Shown piece by piece: positions 39,876 through 47,619 of a DNA stretch of 64,000 nucleotides. Origin of the DNA: Actinokineospora bangkokensis (GTDB lineage: Bacteria > Actinomycetota > Actinomycetes > Mycobacteriales > Pseudonocardiaceae). The position numbers and the translations under genes were made by a program. The stretch spans positions 288,081 to 352,080 of the forward strand of contig NZ_MKQR01000017.1 of assembly GCF_001940455.1 (NCBI RefSeq), given 5' to 3'. Positions within the stretch are counted from its first letter, which is position 1, and each line of letters starts with the position of its first letter. The notes under the pieces are model-generated. The model was not told the DNA's origin, ran no database searches, and saw only the letters and a list, made by a program, of their open reading frames with translations.

Positions 39876-40757
39876 TCAGGCGGTGCGCTCGTCGAGGTGG
39901 TCGGCGAACTGCGCCCACGCCTCGGCGCAGTCCCTGGCGATGTCGGCCACCGCGGTCGCGCAGTGCGCGGGGGTGTTGTCCGCGATGCGCTTCCAGGTGG
40001 CGGGGGTGATCGAGTGCAGGTCGAGCAGGCGCAGCAGGGCGCGGCCGCACTCGCTGAACCGCAGCGACGGGTCGCGCCGCAACCGCTGCAGGTCCAGCGG
40101 GCGGTTGGCGGTGCCCGCGTCGGCGGCGCGCTGCGCGCCGCGCACCCGCACCGGCCGCTCCTCGGCGGCCGGTGCCACCGGTTCCGGCGCGGGCGCCGGG
40201 CGGGCGGGCACCCGGCGGGTGCGGCCGTCGCGGCCGACCCGCCCGGTCGACTGAGGAATTTCCGCACTTGACCGCGCGCGCACCGCGCCCGCGGTCTTCG
40301 GCGACAGCCCGGTGGCGGCGGCGACCCGCCGGTCGGACCACTCCGGGAACGACCGCAGGATGCGCGCCGCGGCGGCGGTGCGGTCGGCCAGGGTCAGCGG
40401 CAGGCCGTGCTCGACGTTGGCGCGCACCGACTGCACGAACGCGGCGGCCTCGTCGCCGTCGAAGAACAGCACGGCGATGTCGGTCGCGCCGCGCAGCTGC
40501 GCCGCGCGCAGCCGGTGCACCCCGTCGAGCACGCGCATCGTCTGCCGGTGCACCAGGATCGGCGGCAGCGCGGGCAGCACCTCGGCGAGCGCGCGGACGT
40601 GGCCGTCGTCGAGGCCCGCGCGCCGGGGCGAGCGGTCGTAGGCGAGCGCGGCGATGGCGACCCGGGTGCCCTCCTCGGCCACCCTGGTCGGAGCGGGTTG
40701 CCCGGTCCGCTGCGCGGGGACCGCGGACAGCAGGCGGGACTCGGTCAGCTGGTTCAC
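39876..40757 (-). CDS. ParB-domain transcriptional regulator (StrR/NovG-like), probable cluster activator
   Basis: A 293-residue protein from GTG 40757. Residues about 25-125 are a ParB-like domain (VLDGVHRLRAAQLRGATDIAV), followed by a helix-turn-helix region (DRRVAAATGLSPKTAGAVRAR) and a C-terminal helical domain. This order is that of StrR-type pathway-specific activators of streptomycin and aminocoumarin clusters. It is the only regulator in the 16-41 kb region, so it is the likely switch for the nucleoside cluster. A tandem array of four 17-18-base units lies directly upstream (40782-40852) and may be a binding array or part of the leader. An upstream in-frame extension through the array is possible but has no good start. 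Confidence 0.85.
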   Translation of the reverse strand: MNQLTESRLLSAVPAQRTGQPAPTRVAEEGTRVAIAALAYDRSPRRAGLDDGHVRALAEVLPALPPILVHRQTMRVLDGVHRLRAAQLRGATDIAVLFFDGDEAAAFVQSVRANVEHGLPLTLADRTAAAARILRSFPEWSDRRVAAATGLSPKTAGAVRARSSAEIPQSTGRVGRDGRTRRVPARPAPAPEPVAPAAEERPVRVRGAQRAADAGTANRPLDLQRLRRDPSLRFSECGRALLRLLDLHSITPATWKRIADNTPAHCATAVADIARDCAEAWAQFADHLDERTA

Positions 40758-40781
40758 GGCGTGGTTCCTCGATGCTGCTCG

Positions 40782-40852
40782 GTGCTGCTCGGGGTGGATC
40801 TGCTGCTCGGGGTGACCTGCGGCTCTGAGTGGATCTGCGGCTCTGAGTGGAT
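40782..40852. repeat. Four-copy 17-18-base tandem repeat upstream of the regulator gene
   Basis: Units 40782-40799, 40800-40816, 40817-40834 and 40835-40852. The last two are identical (CTGCGGCTCTGAGTGGAT); the first two read GTGCTGCTCGGGGTGGAT and CTGCTGCTCGGGGTGAC. The array begins 25 bases before the GTG start of the regulator. Confidence 0.75.
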
Positions 40853-40919
40853 CTGGCAGCGGCACAGCGGGACCCGGGGCGACCGGGTCCCCCACCCGCG
40901 CCGGGCGGGTGCGGGCGCG

Positions 40920-42296
40920 TCAGCGCGCGGCGGGTTGCGGGGCGGGCAGGCCCAGGTGGTCGCGCAGCGTCGTCCCGCTGTACTCGGTGCGGAACAGGCC
41001 GCGGCGCTGCAACTCGGGCACCACCAGGTCGCAGAAGGCGGTGACGGAGCCGGGCACGTGCTCGGGGTAGACGTTGAAGCCGTCGGCCACCCCCGTCTCG
41101 AACCACTCCTGCAGCACGTCGGCCACCTCCACCGGGTTGCCCACCACCGGGTAGGCCAGCTGGGTCGGGGTGGCGTGCACCAGGTCGGCGTAGGTGATGG
41201 CCCCGGGGCCGCGCCGGGTCAGCCGGGTGATCTCACCGAGCCTGCGGGCCCCGTCGGCCGACACCGCGGCCAGCACCTCGCGCGGCACCACCTCGTCGAG
41301 GTCGCGGCCGCGCACGTCCACCCCGAACGCCCGGGAGGCCGAGCTGAGGTTGCGGCGCAGGCCCTCCCCCATGCCCCCGGCCCGGACCAGCTCGCCGGGC
41401 TCCTGCTCGGGGTCGAGCACCAGCAGGGAGTTCAACCGGTCGTAGAGCGCCACCGCCTCCTCGGTGGTGGGCGCCACGACCGGCGCCACCCCGGGCAGCA
41501 CGGCCACCCGGTCGGCGCGGCCGTGCGCGGCGGCGCGGGACTTGATGTCGGTGTAGTAGTCCCGGCGCGCGGCCACCGTCGGCTGCGGCCCGGCGAAGAC
41601 CAGGTCCGAGGCGCGCGCGCCCAGGTCGCGGGAGCGGTCGGAGGTGCCCGCGTTGAGCAGCACCACCCGCCCCTGCGGCGGGCGCGGCACGTCCAGCGGC
41701 CCGTCGACCTGGAAGAACCGGCCGCGGTGGTCGATGGAGCGGGCCCGGCCGCCGGGCTCGGCGGCACCGTCCCAGAGCGCCCAGACCACCTCCAGGGTCT
41801 CCTCGGCCCAGTCGTAGCGGGTCTCGGTGTCCCAGTGCCGGTCGCGGCCGAAGTTCAGCGCCGCGGCGGGGTCGGCGCCGGTGACCAGGTTCCAGGCCGC
41901 CCGGCCGCCGCTGAGGTGGTCGAGCGAGGCCAGCATGCGGGCGGTGGTGTAGGGGTCGGAGTAGGTGGGGTTGGCGGTGACGACGACGCCGATCCGCTCG
42001 GTGGCCGCCGCCATGGCCATCGCGGCGGTGTAGGGCTCCAGCCGGGAGATCTGCGCGGGGTTGCTGTGCTGCAGGGCCGGGTCGCTGGCCAGCCGGTCGC
42101 CCAGGAAGACGAAGTCCAGCTTGGCGCGCTCGCAGGCGCGGGCGACGTCGGTGAGGACGTCGAGGCGGTAGGCGGCGTCGGCGGCGGCGTCGGGGTGGCG
42201 CCAGCCCGCGGCGTGCGTCCCGGTCGCCCAGAACATCAGCCCGAGGGACATCCGGCGCTGGTCGGTCGGCTCAGGCGGAGTCGGTGTGGTGGGCAT
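40920..42296 (-). CDS. LLM-class flavin monooxygenase, NtaA/SnaA/DszA family
   Basis: A 458-residue FMNH2-dependent monooxygenase of the luciferase-like superfamily. MSLGLMFWATGTHAAGWRHPD at the start, the ARMLASLDHLSGGRAAWNLVTG core and HWDTETRYDWAEETLEVVWALWD are characteristic of NtaA/DszA members, which oxidise N- or S-containing compounds with FMNH2 from a separate reductase. No reductase is adjacent. It lies 8 bases from a second, shorter LLM gene, both leftward. Whether it belongs to the nucleoside pathway or to a catabolic unit with the flavoprotein gene at 43.7 kb is unclear. Confidence 0.88.
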   Translation of the reverse strand: MPTTPTPPEPTDQRRMSLGLMFWATGTHAAGWRHPDAAADAAYRLDVLTDVARACERAKLDFVFLGDRLASDPALQHSNPAQISRLEPYTAAMAMAAATERIGVVVTANPTYSDPYTTARMLASLDHLSGGRAAWNLVTGADPAAALNFGRDRHWDTETRYDWAEETLEVVWALWDGAAEPGGRARSIDHRGRFFQVDGPLDVPRPPQGRVVLLNAGTSDRSRDLGARASDLVFAGPQPTVAARRDYYTDIKSRAAAHGRADRVAVLPGVAPVVAPTTEEAVALYDRLNSLLVLDPEQEPGELVRAGGMGEGLRRNLSSASRAFGVDVRGRDLDEVVPREVLAAVSADGARRLGEITRLTRRGPGAITYADLVHATPTQLAYPVVGNPVEVADVLQEWFETGVADGFNVYPEHVPGSVTAFCDLVVPELQRRGLFRTEYSGTTLRDHLGLPAPQPAAR

Positions 42297-42304
42297 GTGC
42301 GGTG

Positions 42305-43243
42305 TCAGCTCCTGGCCGTGGCGAAGCGGTTCTGCGGTCGGGACAGCCCGAGCCGGGCGCGCAGCGTCGTGGCACCCGGTGCGGTGGCGCCCGGGGGGCG
42401 CAGCCGGGGCAGCACGTGGGCGGTGAAGGCGCGCACGGCGGCGGCGTCGGTGGGCCGCACGAGCAGGCCGCGCACCCCGCGCCCCCGCTCGGCGAGCTCG
42501 TCGGCGACTGCGCCCGGTCCACCCGGCACGGCCACCTCGTCCGGTGTGGAGGGTGCGGTGGCGAACGGCCGCACGCCCAGCAGGACGGTGCCGGGGTCGG
42601 CGCCCGGCGACGCGGCGACCACGAGGTCGGCGGCGGCGGCGACCGGCCCGTCCGAGGCCGCGGCGAGCACGACGGGGTGGCCCTGCGGGGGGCGGATGAC
42701 GTTGAGCGGGCCGCGCACGCGCAGCGCCGCGCCCTCGTGGTCGACGGGGTGGATGCGGGCCGGGTCGACGAACTGCCCGGTCGCCTTGTCGTGCACGAAG
42801 GCCCCGTCCTCCCAGCTGTCCCAGAGGGCGCGCACGACGGGCACGTGCTCGGCGGCGCGCACCGCGCGGTCGGCGGTGGGGCGCGGGTGGTTGGCGTCGG
42901 CGTCGCGGGTGGTGGCGGAGGTGGCCCACCACCCGGCGCGGCCCCCGGTGACGTGGTCGAGCGAGGCGACCATGCGCGCCAGGTTGTAGGGCTCGTGGTA
43001 GGCGGTCGAGGCCTCGACGACGAGGCCGGGGCCCGCCGCGCGCCCGGCGGCCAGGGTGGCCAGCAGCAGCGCCGAGGGCGGGCCGGGCACCCCGGTGGGG
43101 GTGGCCGGGGAATCGGGGAGCACCAGGAAGTCGACGCCCGCCGCGGCCGCCGACTGGATTATTCCGAGGATATCGGACAACGCCCCGCACAACGCCTGAA
43201 CGGGCAGTGCGAGACCGATCGGAAATGCGGCGGGCGCGGTCAC
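42305..43243 (-). CDS. Short LLM-class flavin monooxygenase (NtaA-like)
   Basis: A 312-residue luciferase-like protein from GTG 43243. IGLALPVQALCGALSDILG, EPYNLARMVASLDHVTGGRAGWWATS and PVVRALWDSWEDGAF align with the NtaA family, but the protein is about 130 residues shorter than its neighbour, with parts of the C-terminal barrel reduced. The 5' end is unusually AT-rich (43140-43260: GGATTATTCCGAGGATATC). It may form a heteromer with the 458-residue protein, as some two-component luciferase-like enzymes do, or be a shortened paralogue. Confidence 0.8.
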   Translation of the reverse strand: MTAPAAFPIGLALPVQALCGALSDILGIIQSAAAAGVDFLVLPDSPATPTGVPGPPSALLLATLAAGRAAGPGLVVEASTAYHEPYNLARMVASLDHVTGGRAGWWATSATTRDADANHPRPTADRAVRAAEHVPVVRALWDSWEDGAFVHDKATGQFVDPARIHPVDHEGAALRVRGPLNVIRPPQGHPVVLAAASDGPVAAAADLVVAASPGADPGTVLLGVRPFATAPSTPDEVAVPGGPGAVADELAERGRGVRGLLVRPTDAAAVRAFTAHVLPRLRPPGATAPGATTLRARLGLSRPQNRFATARS

Positions 43244-43704
43244 CGTCGAATTCCGCGATGATCGGGAGAGGGGCAGCAGGACATGCTCGTCCTCCTCGGG
43301 TGGGGTGGGTTGTGCGCGGCCGGGCCCGGCTCCTGGCTCGGTGGGCGGTGCGCTCGGCGGGCGCGGCCAGCCCCCGCCGTCGACGGCCGCAGGACTGAGT
43401 CAACCAGCCACCACGGGGCCCTGCAACTTGTCAACCTGCGCGTACACCGGCGATCGGGCTCACCCGCGACACCGGTCTAAGATCAACGGCACGATCCGTG
43501 ACCGGGGCAGCGGGGTGTCCTCGTCCGTCCGGAGGGGTCCCTTGCCGAGTGGGACGGCGGCCGTTCGGCCGCTGCCGGGCACCGCGCGTGTCCGCTTGCT
43601 CCAATGGGGGGAAGATATCTCGACAACGTTAAAGCTTGCCCCGGCCGAATGCGCCTGTATACCTTCCGCGACGGACTCCCACCGGCATTCGGAAAGGAAT
43701 CGCA
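43244..43704. other. Divergent intergenic region
   Basis: 461 bases between the leftward LLM operon and the rightward flavoprotein gene. It is locally AT-rich (for example GAAGATATCTCGACAACGTT near 43611) and has a TAAGAT -10-like hexamer (43478-43483) on the plus strand and a TTGACA hexamer on the minus strand near 43435, but no convincing complete promoter, gene or repeat. Confidence 0.4.
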
Positions 43705-45312
43705 GTGGCGCACGCGACGCAGAGCGGCATTCCCACCCCGGCGGCGGACGTGGTGGTGGTCGGGTCGGGCGGGGCGGGTCTGCTGGCCGCGGCCGTCGCC
43801 GCCGACGCGGGGCTGCGGGTGGTGGTGCTCGAGCGCACCGGCCTGCTCGGCGGCACCACGGCGGTCTCCGGCGGCATGATCTGGGCCCCCGGCAGCCCGC
43901 TGCTCACCGACGACTCCCCCGACGACGCCCTGCGCTACCTCACCGCGGTGGGCGAGGGCTCGGTGGACGAGTCCGTGGTGGAGCACTACGTCAAGACCAT
44001 CCCCGAGGTGGTGCGGTGGATGCTGGAGCGCACGCCCGTGCGGCTGTTCCCCATCGACCGCCCGGACTACCACTCCGACTGGCCGGGGGCGCGGGACTTC
44101 GGGCGCTGCCTGGACAACGAGCCGTTCGACACCTCGTCGCGGCCCGGCCTGGCCGACCGGGTGCGGCGCGGCCCGCAGTTCCCGCCGCTGACCTACGACG
44201 AGCGCCACCGCTCCCGCTTCACCGGCCCGGACCAGGACCTGGTGGCGCGGCGGCGCGAGCGAGGCGTCCTCACCGTCGGCGCGGCGCTGGTGGCCGCCCT
44301 CGTGGCGGCGTGCGACGACCGGGGCGTGGAGTTCGCGACCGGCGCCCGCGCCGTGGGGCTGCTGCGGGAAGGTGAGGCCGTCACGGGTGTGCGCACAGAG
44401 GACGGTCGCGACTTCGCCGGGCGCGCGGTCGTGCTCGCCAGCGGCGGGTTCGAGTGGGACCCCGCGCTGACCCGGGCGTTCCTGGGCGACACCCCCGTGC
44501 TGCCCGCCAGCCCGCCGGTCAACCACGGCGACGCCCTGCGGATGGCGATGGCGGCGGGCGCCGCGCTGGAGCGGATGAACCAGGCGTGGTGGGTGCCCGC
44601 GATCGTCGGGGTGCCCGAGGAGTACGAGGGGCACCCGCTCACCCGCCACCTCGTCGGCGAGCGGTGCCTGCCCGGCTCGATCCTGGTGGACCGGCACGGC
44701 AAGCGGTTCGTCAACGAGGCGGTGAACTACCACGACATCACCCGCACCCTGTTCAACTTCGACGCCGACGCCCACGAGCCCGCCCACCTGCCCGCGTGGC
44801 TGGTGTTCGACGAGCGCTTCCGCACCAGCTACCAGGTGGGCCCGGCCGCCCCGACCGACCCCGCCCCGTCCTGGTTCACCACCGCGCCGACCCTGGCCGG
44901 GCTGGCCGAGCGGCTGGGCGTGGACACCGCGGCCCTGGAGGTGACCGTCGCCCGGTTCAACACCCACGCCCGCACCGGCACCGACCCGGACTTCCACCGC
45001 GGCGAGACCAGCCACGACCGCTACTACGGCGACCCCCGGCACACCCCCAACCCGTGCCTGGGCGAGCTGTCCACGCCGCCCTTCCACGCCGTGCGCGTCG
45101 CCCCCGGCGCGCTGGGCACCAAGGGCGGGCCCGCCACCGACCTCGACGCGCGCGTCCTCACCCCCGGCGGCACGCCCATCCCGGGCCTCTACGCCTGCGG
45201 GAACGTCGCGGCGGCGGCGGCCGGTCCCGGCTACCCCGGTTCCGGCGGCACGATCGGCCCGGCCCTGGTGGCCGCCTACTCCGCCGCCCGGTCGCTCGTG
45301 GACAAGCGCTGA
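43705..45312 (+). CDS. FAD-binding dehydrogenase, 3-ketosteroid-delta1-dehydrogenase / fumarate-reductase-flavoprotein family
   Basis: A 535-residue flavoprotein; GTG 43705 is preferred because GGAAAGGAATCGCA precedes it and the FAD motif VVVVGSGGAGLLAAAVAADAG then falls near residue 15. TGLLGGTTAVSGGMIW is the second family block, and YACGNVAAAAAGPGYPGSGG the C-terminal FAD segment shared with KstD. Such enzymes desaturate C-C bonds or reduce activated alkenes; the natural substrate is unknown. It is divergent from the two LLM genes and followed by a strong terminator. It could form a small catabolic or tailoring unit with them. Confidence 0.85.
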   Translation: MAHATQSGIPTPAADVVVVGSGGAGLLAAAVAADAGLRVVVLERTGLLGGTTAVSGGMIWAPGSPLLTDDSPDDALRYLTAVGEGSVDESVVEHYVKTIPEVVRWMLERTPVRLFPIDRPDYHSDWPGARDFGRCLDNEPFDTSSRPGLADRVRRGPQFPPLTYDERHRSRFTGPDQDLVARRRERGVLTVGAALVAALVAACDDRGVEFATGARAVGLLREGEAVTGVRTEDGRDFAGRAVVLASGGFEWDPALTRAFLGDTPVLPASPPVNHGDALRMAMAAGAALERMNQAWWVPAIVGVPEEYEGHPLTRHLVGERCLPGSILVDRHGKRFVNEAVNYHDITRTLFNFDADAHEPAHLPAWLVFDERFRTSYQVGPAAPTDPAPSWFTTAPTLAGLAERLGVDTAALEVTVARFNTHARTGTDPDFHRGETSHDRYYGDPRHTPNPCLGELSTPPFHAVRVAPGALGTKGGPATDLDARVLTPGGTPIPGLYACGNVAAAAAGPGYPGSGGTIGPALVAAYSAARSLVDKR

Positions 45313-45359
45313 CCGCTCCCCCGCCCGCTGATCCCCCTGGCCGGTCCCCCGCTGACCGT

Positions 45360-45402
45360 GCCCTTGGGGCAGGGTGAACGCCCTTGACCCTGCCCCAAGG
45401 GC
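45360..45402 (+). terminator. Strong terminator after the flavoprotein gene
   Basis: GCCCTTGGGGCAGGGT (45360-45375) pairs exactly with ACCCTGCCCCAAGGGC (45387-45402) across an 11-base loop, 47 bases after the stop codon. Confidence 0.85.
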
Positions 45403-45456
45403 AGGCGGTCAACTCGGTGTGCACGCCACAACACCGACATCGGGGGAGCTTCCCGC

Positions 45457-47004
45457 ATGAAACGGAACCACCTGGGCCGAACGCTGGCCCTGGCGGTCGC
45501 GCTGGGCCTGACCGGCTCGCTCGCCGCCGCACCCGCCACCGCGCAACCCGCGCCCACCACCCGGCCGCAGTGGGGCCCCTGCCCCGCGGACGTCGCGTCC
45601 GGCGCGGTCGTCCTGGAGTGCGCCACCGTGCCCGTCCCGCTCGACTACACCGACCCGGGCGGCACCGCGATCGACATCATGATCTCCCGCCTGCCCAGCA
45701 CCGACCCGGGGAAGCGGCGCGGGGTGCTGCTGCTCAACCCCGGCGGGCCCGGCGGGTCGGGGCTGTCCCTGCCCGCGACCCTGTCGCGCATGGGGATCCC
45801 GGACAGCGTGCTCGACGCCTACGACCTCATCGGGATGGACACCCGGGGCATCGGCCACTCCGCACCGGTCAGCTGCGGGTTCACCGTCGACCAGGACTAC
45901 CGGGGCAACGTCCCGCCCTACGCCGTCGACGACGCGGCCGTGCTGCGCGAGGCCGAGAAGGCCAAGGCCGTCGCCGACCAGTGCGCCGCGCACGACACCG
46001 GCGACCGCCTGCGGCATCTGACCACGGCGAACACGGCCCGCGACCTCGACCGCGTCCGCGCGGCGTTGGGCGAGGAGAAGGCCAGCTACCTCGGCTACTC
46101 CTACGGCAGCGCGCTGGGCGCAGCGTACGCGTCGCTGTTCCCCGACCGCACCGACCGGGTGGTGCTCGACAGCAACATCGGCGACACCTACTCCAACCGG
46201 GAGTCGGTGCGCCGCTTCGCCCTCGGGTTCGAGCAGACCTTCCCGGACTTCGCCAGGTGGATGGCCGACCGGCACGGCGCCTACGGCCTGGGCCGCACGC
46301 CTGAGCAGGTGCGCGCCACCTACTTCCGGCTGGCGGAGAAGCTGGACGAGCAGCCGTTGCCCGACGTCGACGGCCCGTTGTTCCGCTTCGCCACGTTCTT
46401 CGCCCTCTACGGCAAGACGAGCTACGGCCTGATCGCCCAGCTGTGGCAGCACGCCCAGAACGCCACCGCCACCGCCCCTGCCGCGCAGGCCCCGGGCCAA
46501 CTGTCCCCCAACGACAACGGGTGGGCGGTGTACCTCGCGGTCACGTGCAACGACAGCAACTGGCCCGAGGACATCCGCACCTACCAGCGCGGCGTGGCCG
46601 AGGACCGCCGGAAGTACCCGATGTTCGGCGCGTCCCCGGCCAACGTGACGCCCTGCGCGTTCTGGCACCACGAGCCGTCCGAGCCGCCGGTACCGGTCAA
46701 CGACAACGGCCCCACCAACATCCTGGTGGTGCAGAACCTGCGCGACCCCGCCACCCCCCTGCTCGGCGGCAAGCTCACCCACGCCAAGTTCCCGCACCGC
46801 TCCCGCCTGCTGCCCGTCGACGCCAGCGGCCACGGCGCCTACGTCTTCGGCGACAACGCCTGCGCCCTGAGCACCACCACGGCGTTCCTGGTCGACGGCA
46901 AGCTCCCGGCCAGGGGCAAGACCTGCGCGGCGACCCCCTCGGCCTTCGACACCGCGACCCAGCGGCAACGGGCGGAGGTGCCGGGCGGCGTGCTGACCCC
47001 GTGA
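45457..47004 (+). CDS. Secreted alpha/beta-hydrolase, tripeptidyl-aminopeptidase type (peptidase S33)
   Basis: A 515-residue exported peptidase. Residues 1-30 form a signal peptide (LALAVALGLTGSLAAAPATAQ). The nucleophile elbow is GYSYGSALG (about residues 210-218), after an oxyanion GGPGGSGL. The C-terminal TAP-like domain supplies the acid in NLRDPATPL and the His in DASGHGAYV. Streptomyces relatives (SlpD, Tap) remove N-terminal peptides from secreted proteins or digest short peptides outside the cell. ATG has GGGGAG upstream. It stands alone between two terminators and has no visible link to the nucleoside cluster. Confidence 0.92.
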   Translation: MKRNHLGRTLALAVALGLTGSLAAAPATAQPAPTTRPQWGPCPADVASGAVVLECATVPVPLDYTDPGGTAIDIMISRLPSTDPGKRRGVLLLNPGGPGGSGLSLPATLSRMGIPDSVLDAYDLIGMDTRGIGHSAPVSCGFTVDQDYRGNVPPYAVDDAAVLREAEKAKAVADQCAAHDTGDRLRHLTTANTARDLDRVRAALGEEKASYLGYSYGSALGAAYASLFPDRTDRVVLDSNIGDTYSNRESVRRFALGFEQTFPDFARWMADRHGAYGLGRTPEQVRATYFRLAEKLDEQPLPDVDGPLFRFATFFALYGKTSYGLIAQLWQHAQNATATAPAAQAPGQLSPNDNGWAVYLAVTCNDSNWPEDIRTYQRGVAEDRRKYPMFGASPANVTPCAFWHHEPSEPPVPVNDNGPTNILVVQNLRDPATPLLGGKLTHAKFPHRSRLLPVDASGHGAYVFGDNACALSTTTAFLVDGKLPARGKTCAATPSAFDTATQRQRAEVPGGVLTP

Positions 47005-47009
47005 CCCGA

Positions 47010-47041
47010 GCGCCGGGGGCGGGCCCACCCGCCCCCGGCGC
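47010..47041. terminator. Bidirectional terminator
   Basis: GCGCCGGGGGCGGG (47010-47023) and its complement (47028-47041) with a 4-base loop, between the peptidase and a convergent small gene. Confidence 0.8.
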
Positions 47042-47046
47042 CCCGC

Positions 47047-47499
47047 TCAGGAAGCGAGGTAGCGGAACAGCAGCCGCAGGTCGTCCTCCACCGCGTTCAG
47101 CAGCTTGGCGTCGTTGATCACGCTCTTGCCGGGGTAGTGGTCCTTGCCGTTGGTCTGCTTGCCCTCGCGGGAGAGCAGCGTGCTCGTGGTCCGGTAGGTG
47201 CCGTCGTCGGCGACCTCGAAGAACAGGTGGTTGGCCACCGCGCGGGTCACCGTGAAGTGGCACAGGTGCCACTCGTCGCTCTTGGGGTTCTTGGTGAGCG
47301 GCTTGGTGATGGTGAGGTGCGCGTCGTACTCGGTGCCGTCCAGGGTGAGCTCGATGCCCTCCAGGTACAGCCACCCCCCGTCGGACTTGCGGTCGTAGTC
47401 GACCTTCGGGGTGGGCACGGACAGCACGCGCAGGTTCACCGGCGGGGGCACGGCGTCGATCGCCTCCCAGAGCTCGATCGTCCTGCTGACAGAAGGCAT
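47047..47499 (-). CDS. Uncharacterised cytoplasmic protein
   Basis: I do not recognise this 150-residue protein. ATG 47499 is preferred over an in-frame upstream ATG (47544) because GAGAGGTGGG lies just before it. The sequence is a mixture of predicted beta strands (GWLYLEGIELTLDGTEYDAHLTI is one, interrupted) and one C-terminal helix (INDAKLLNAVEDDLRLLFRYL), with no signal peptide, membrane segment or cysteine cluster. The single-domain, mostly beta character resembles small ligand-binding or immune-inhibitor folds, but that is only an impression. It has its own terminator and is followed by a Ser/Thr kinase gene on the same strand. Confidence 0.65.
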   Translation of the reverse strand: MPSVSRTIELWEAIDAVPPPVNLRVLSVPTPKVDYDRKSDGGWLYLEGIELTLDGTEYDAHLTITKPLTKNPKSDEWHLCHFTVTRAVANHLFFEVADDGTYRTTSTLLSREGKQTNGKDHYPGKSVINDAKLLNAVEDDLRLLFRYLAS

Positions 47500-47619
47500 C
47501 GGGATCCCACCTCTCGTCGGGCCCTCCCGTGGAGGGCCGCACACCGAGGTGGTCGGCGGTGCCCGCTCCGGCGTTATACCCCCGGCGGTTATCCGACCTG
47601 GTGCGCGCGGTTCGGCGCG

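Noticed and set aside
40782-40852. A CRISPR array
   Set aside because: Units are contiguous without spacers, only 17-18 bases, and no cas genes are present.
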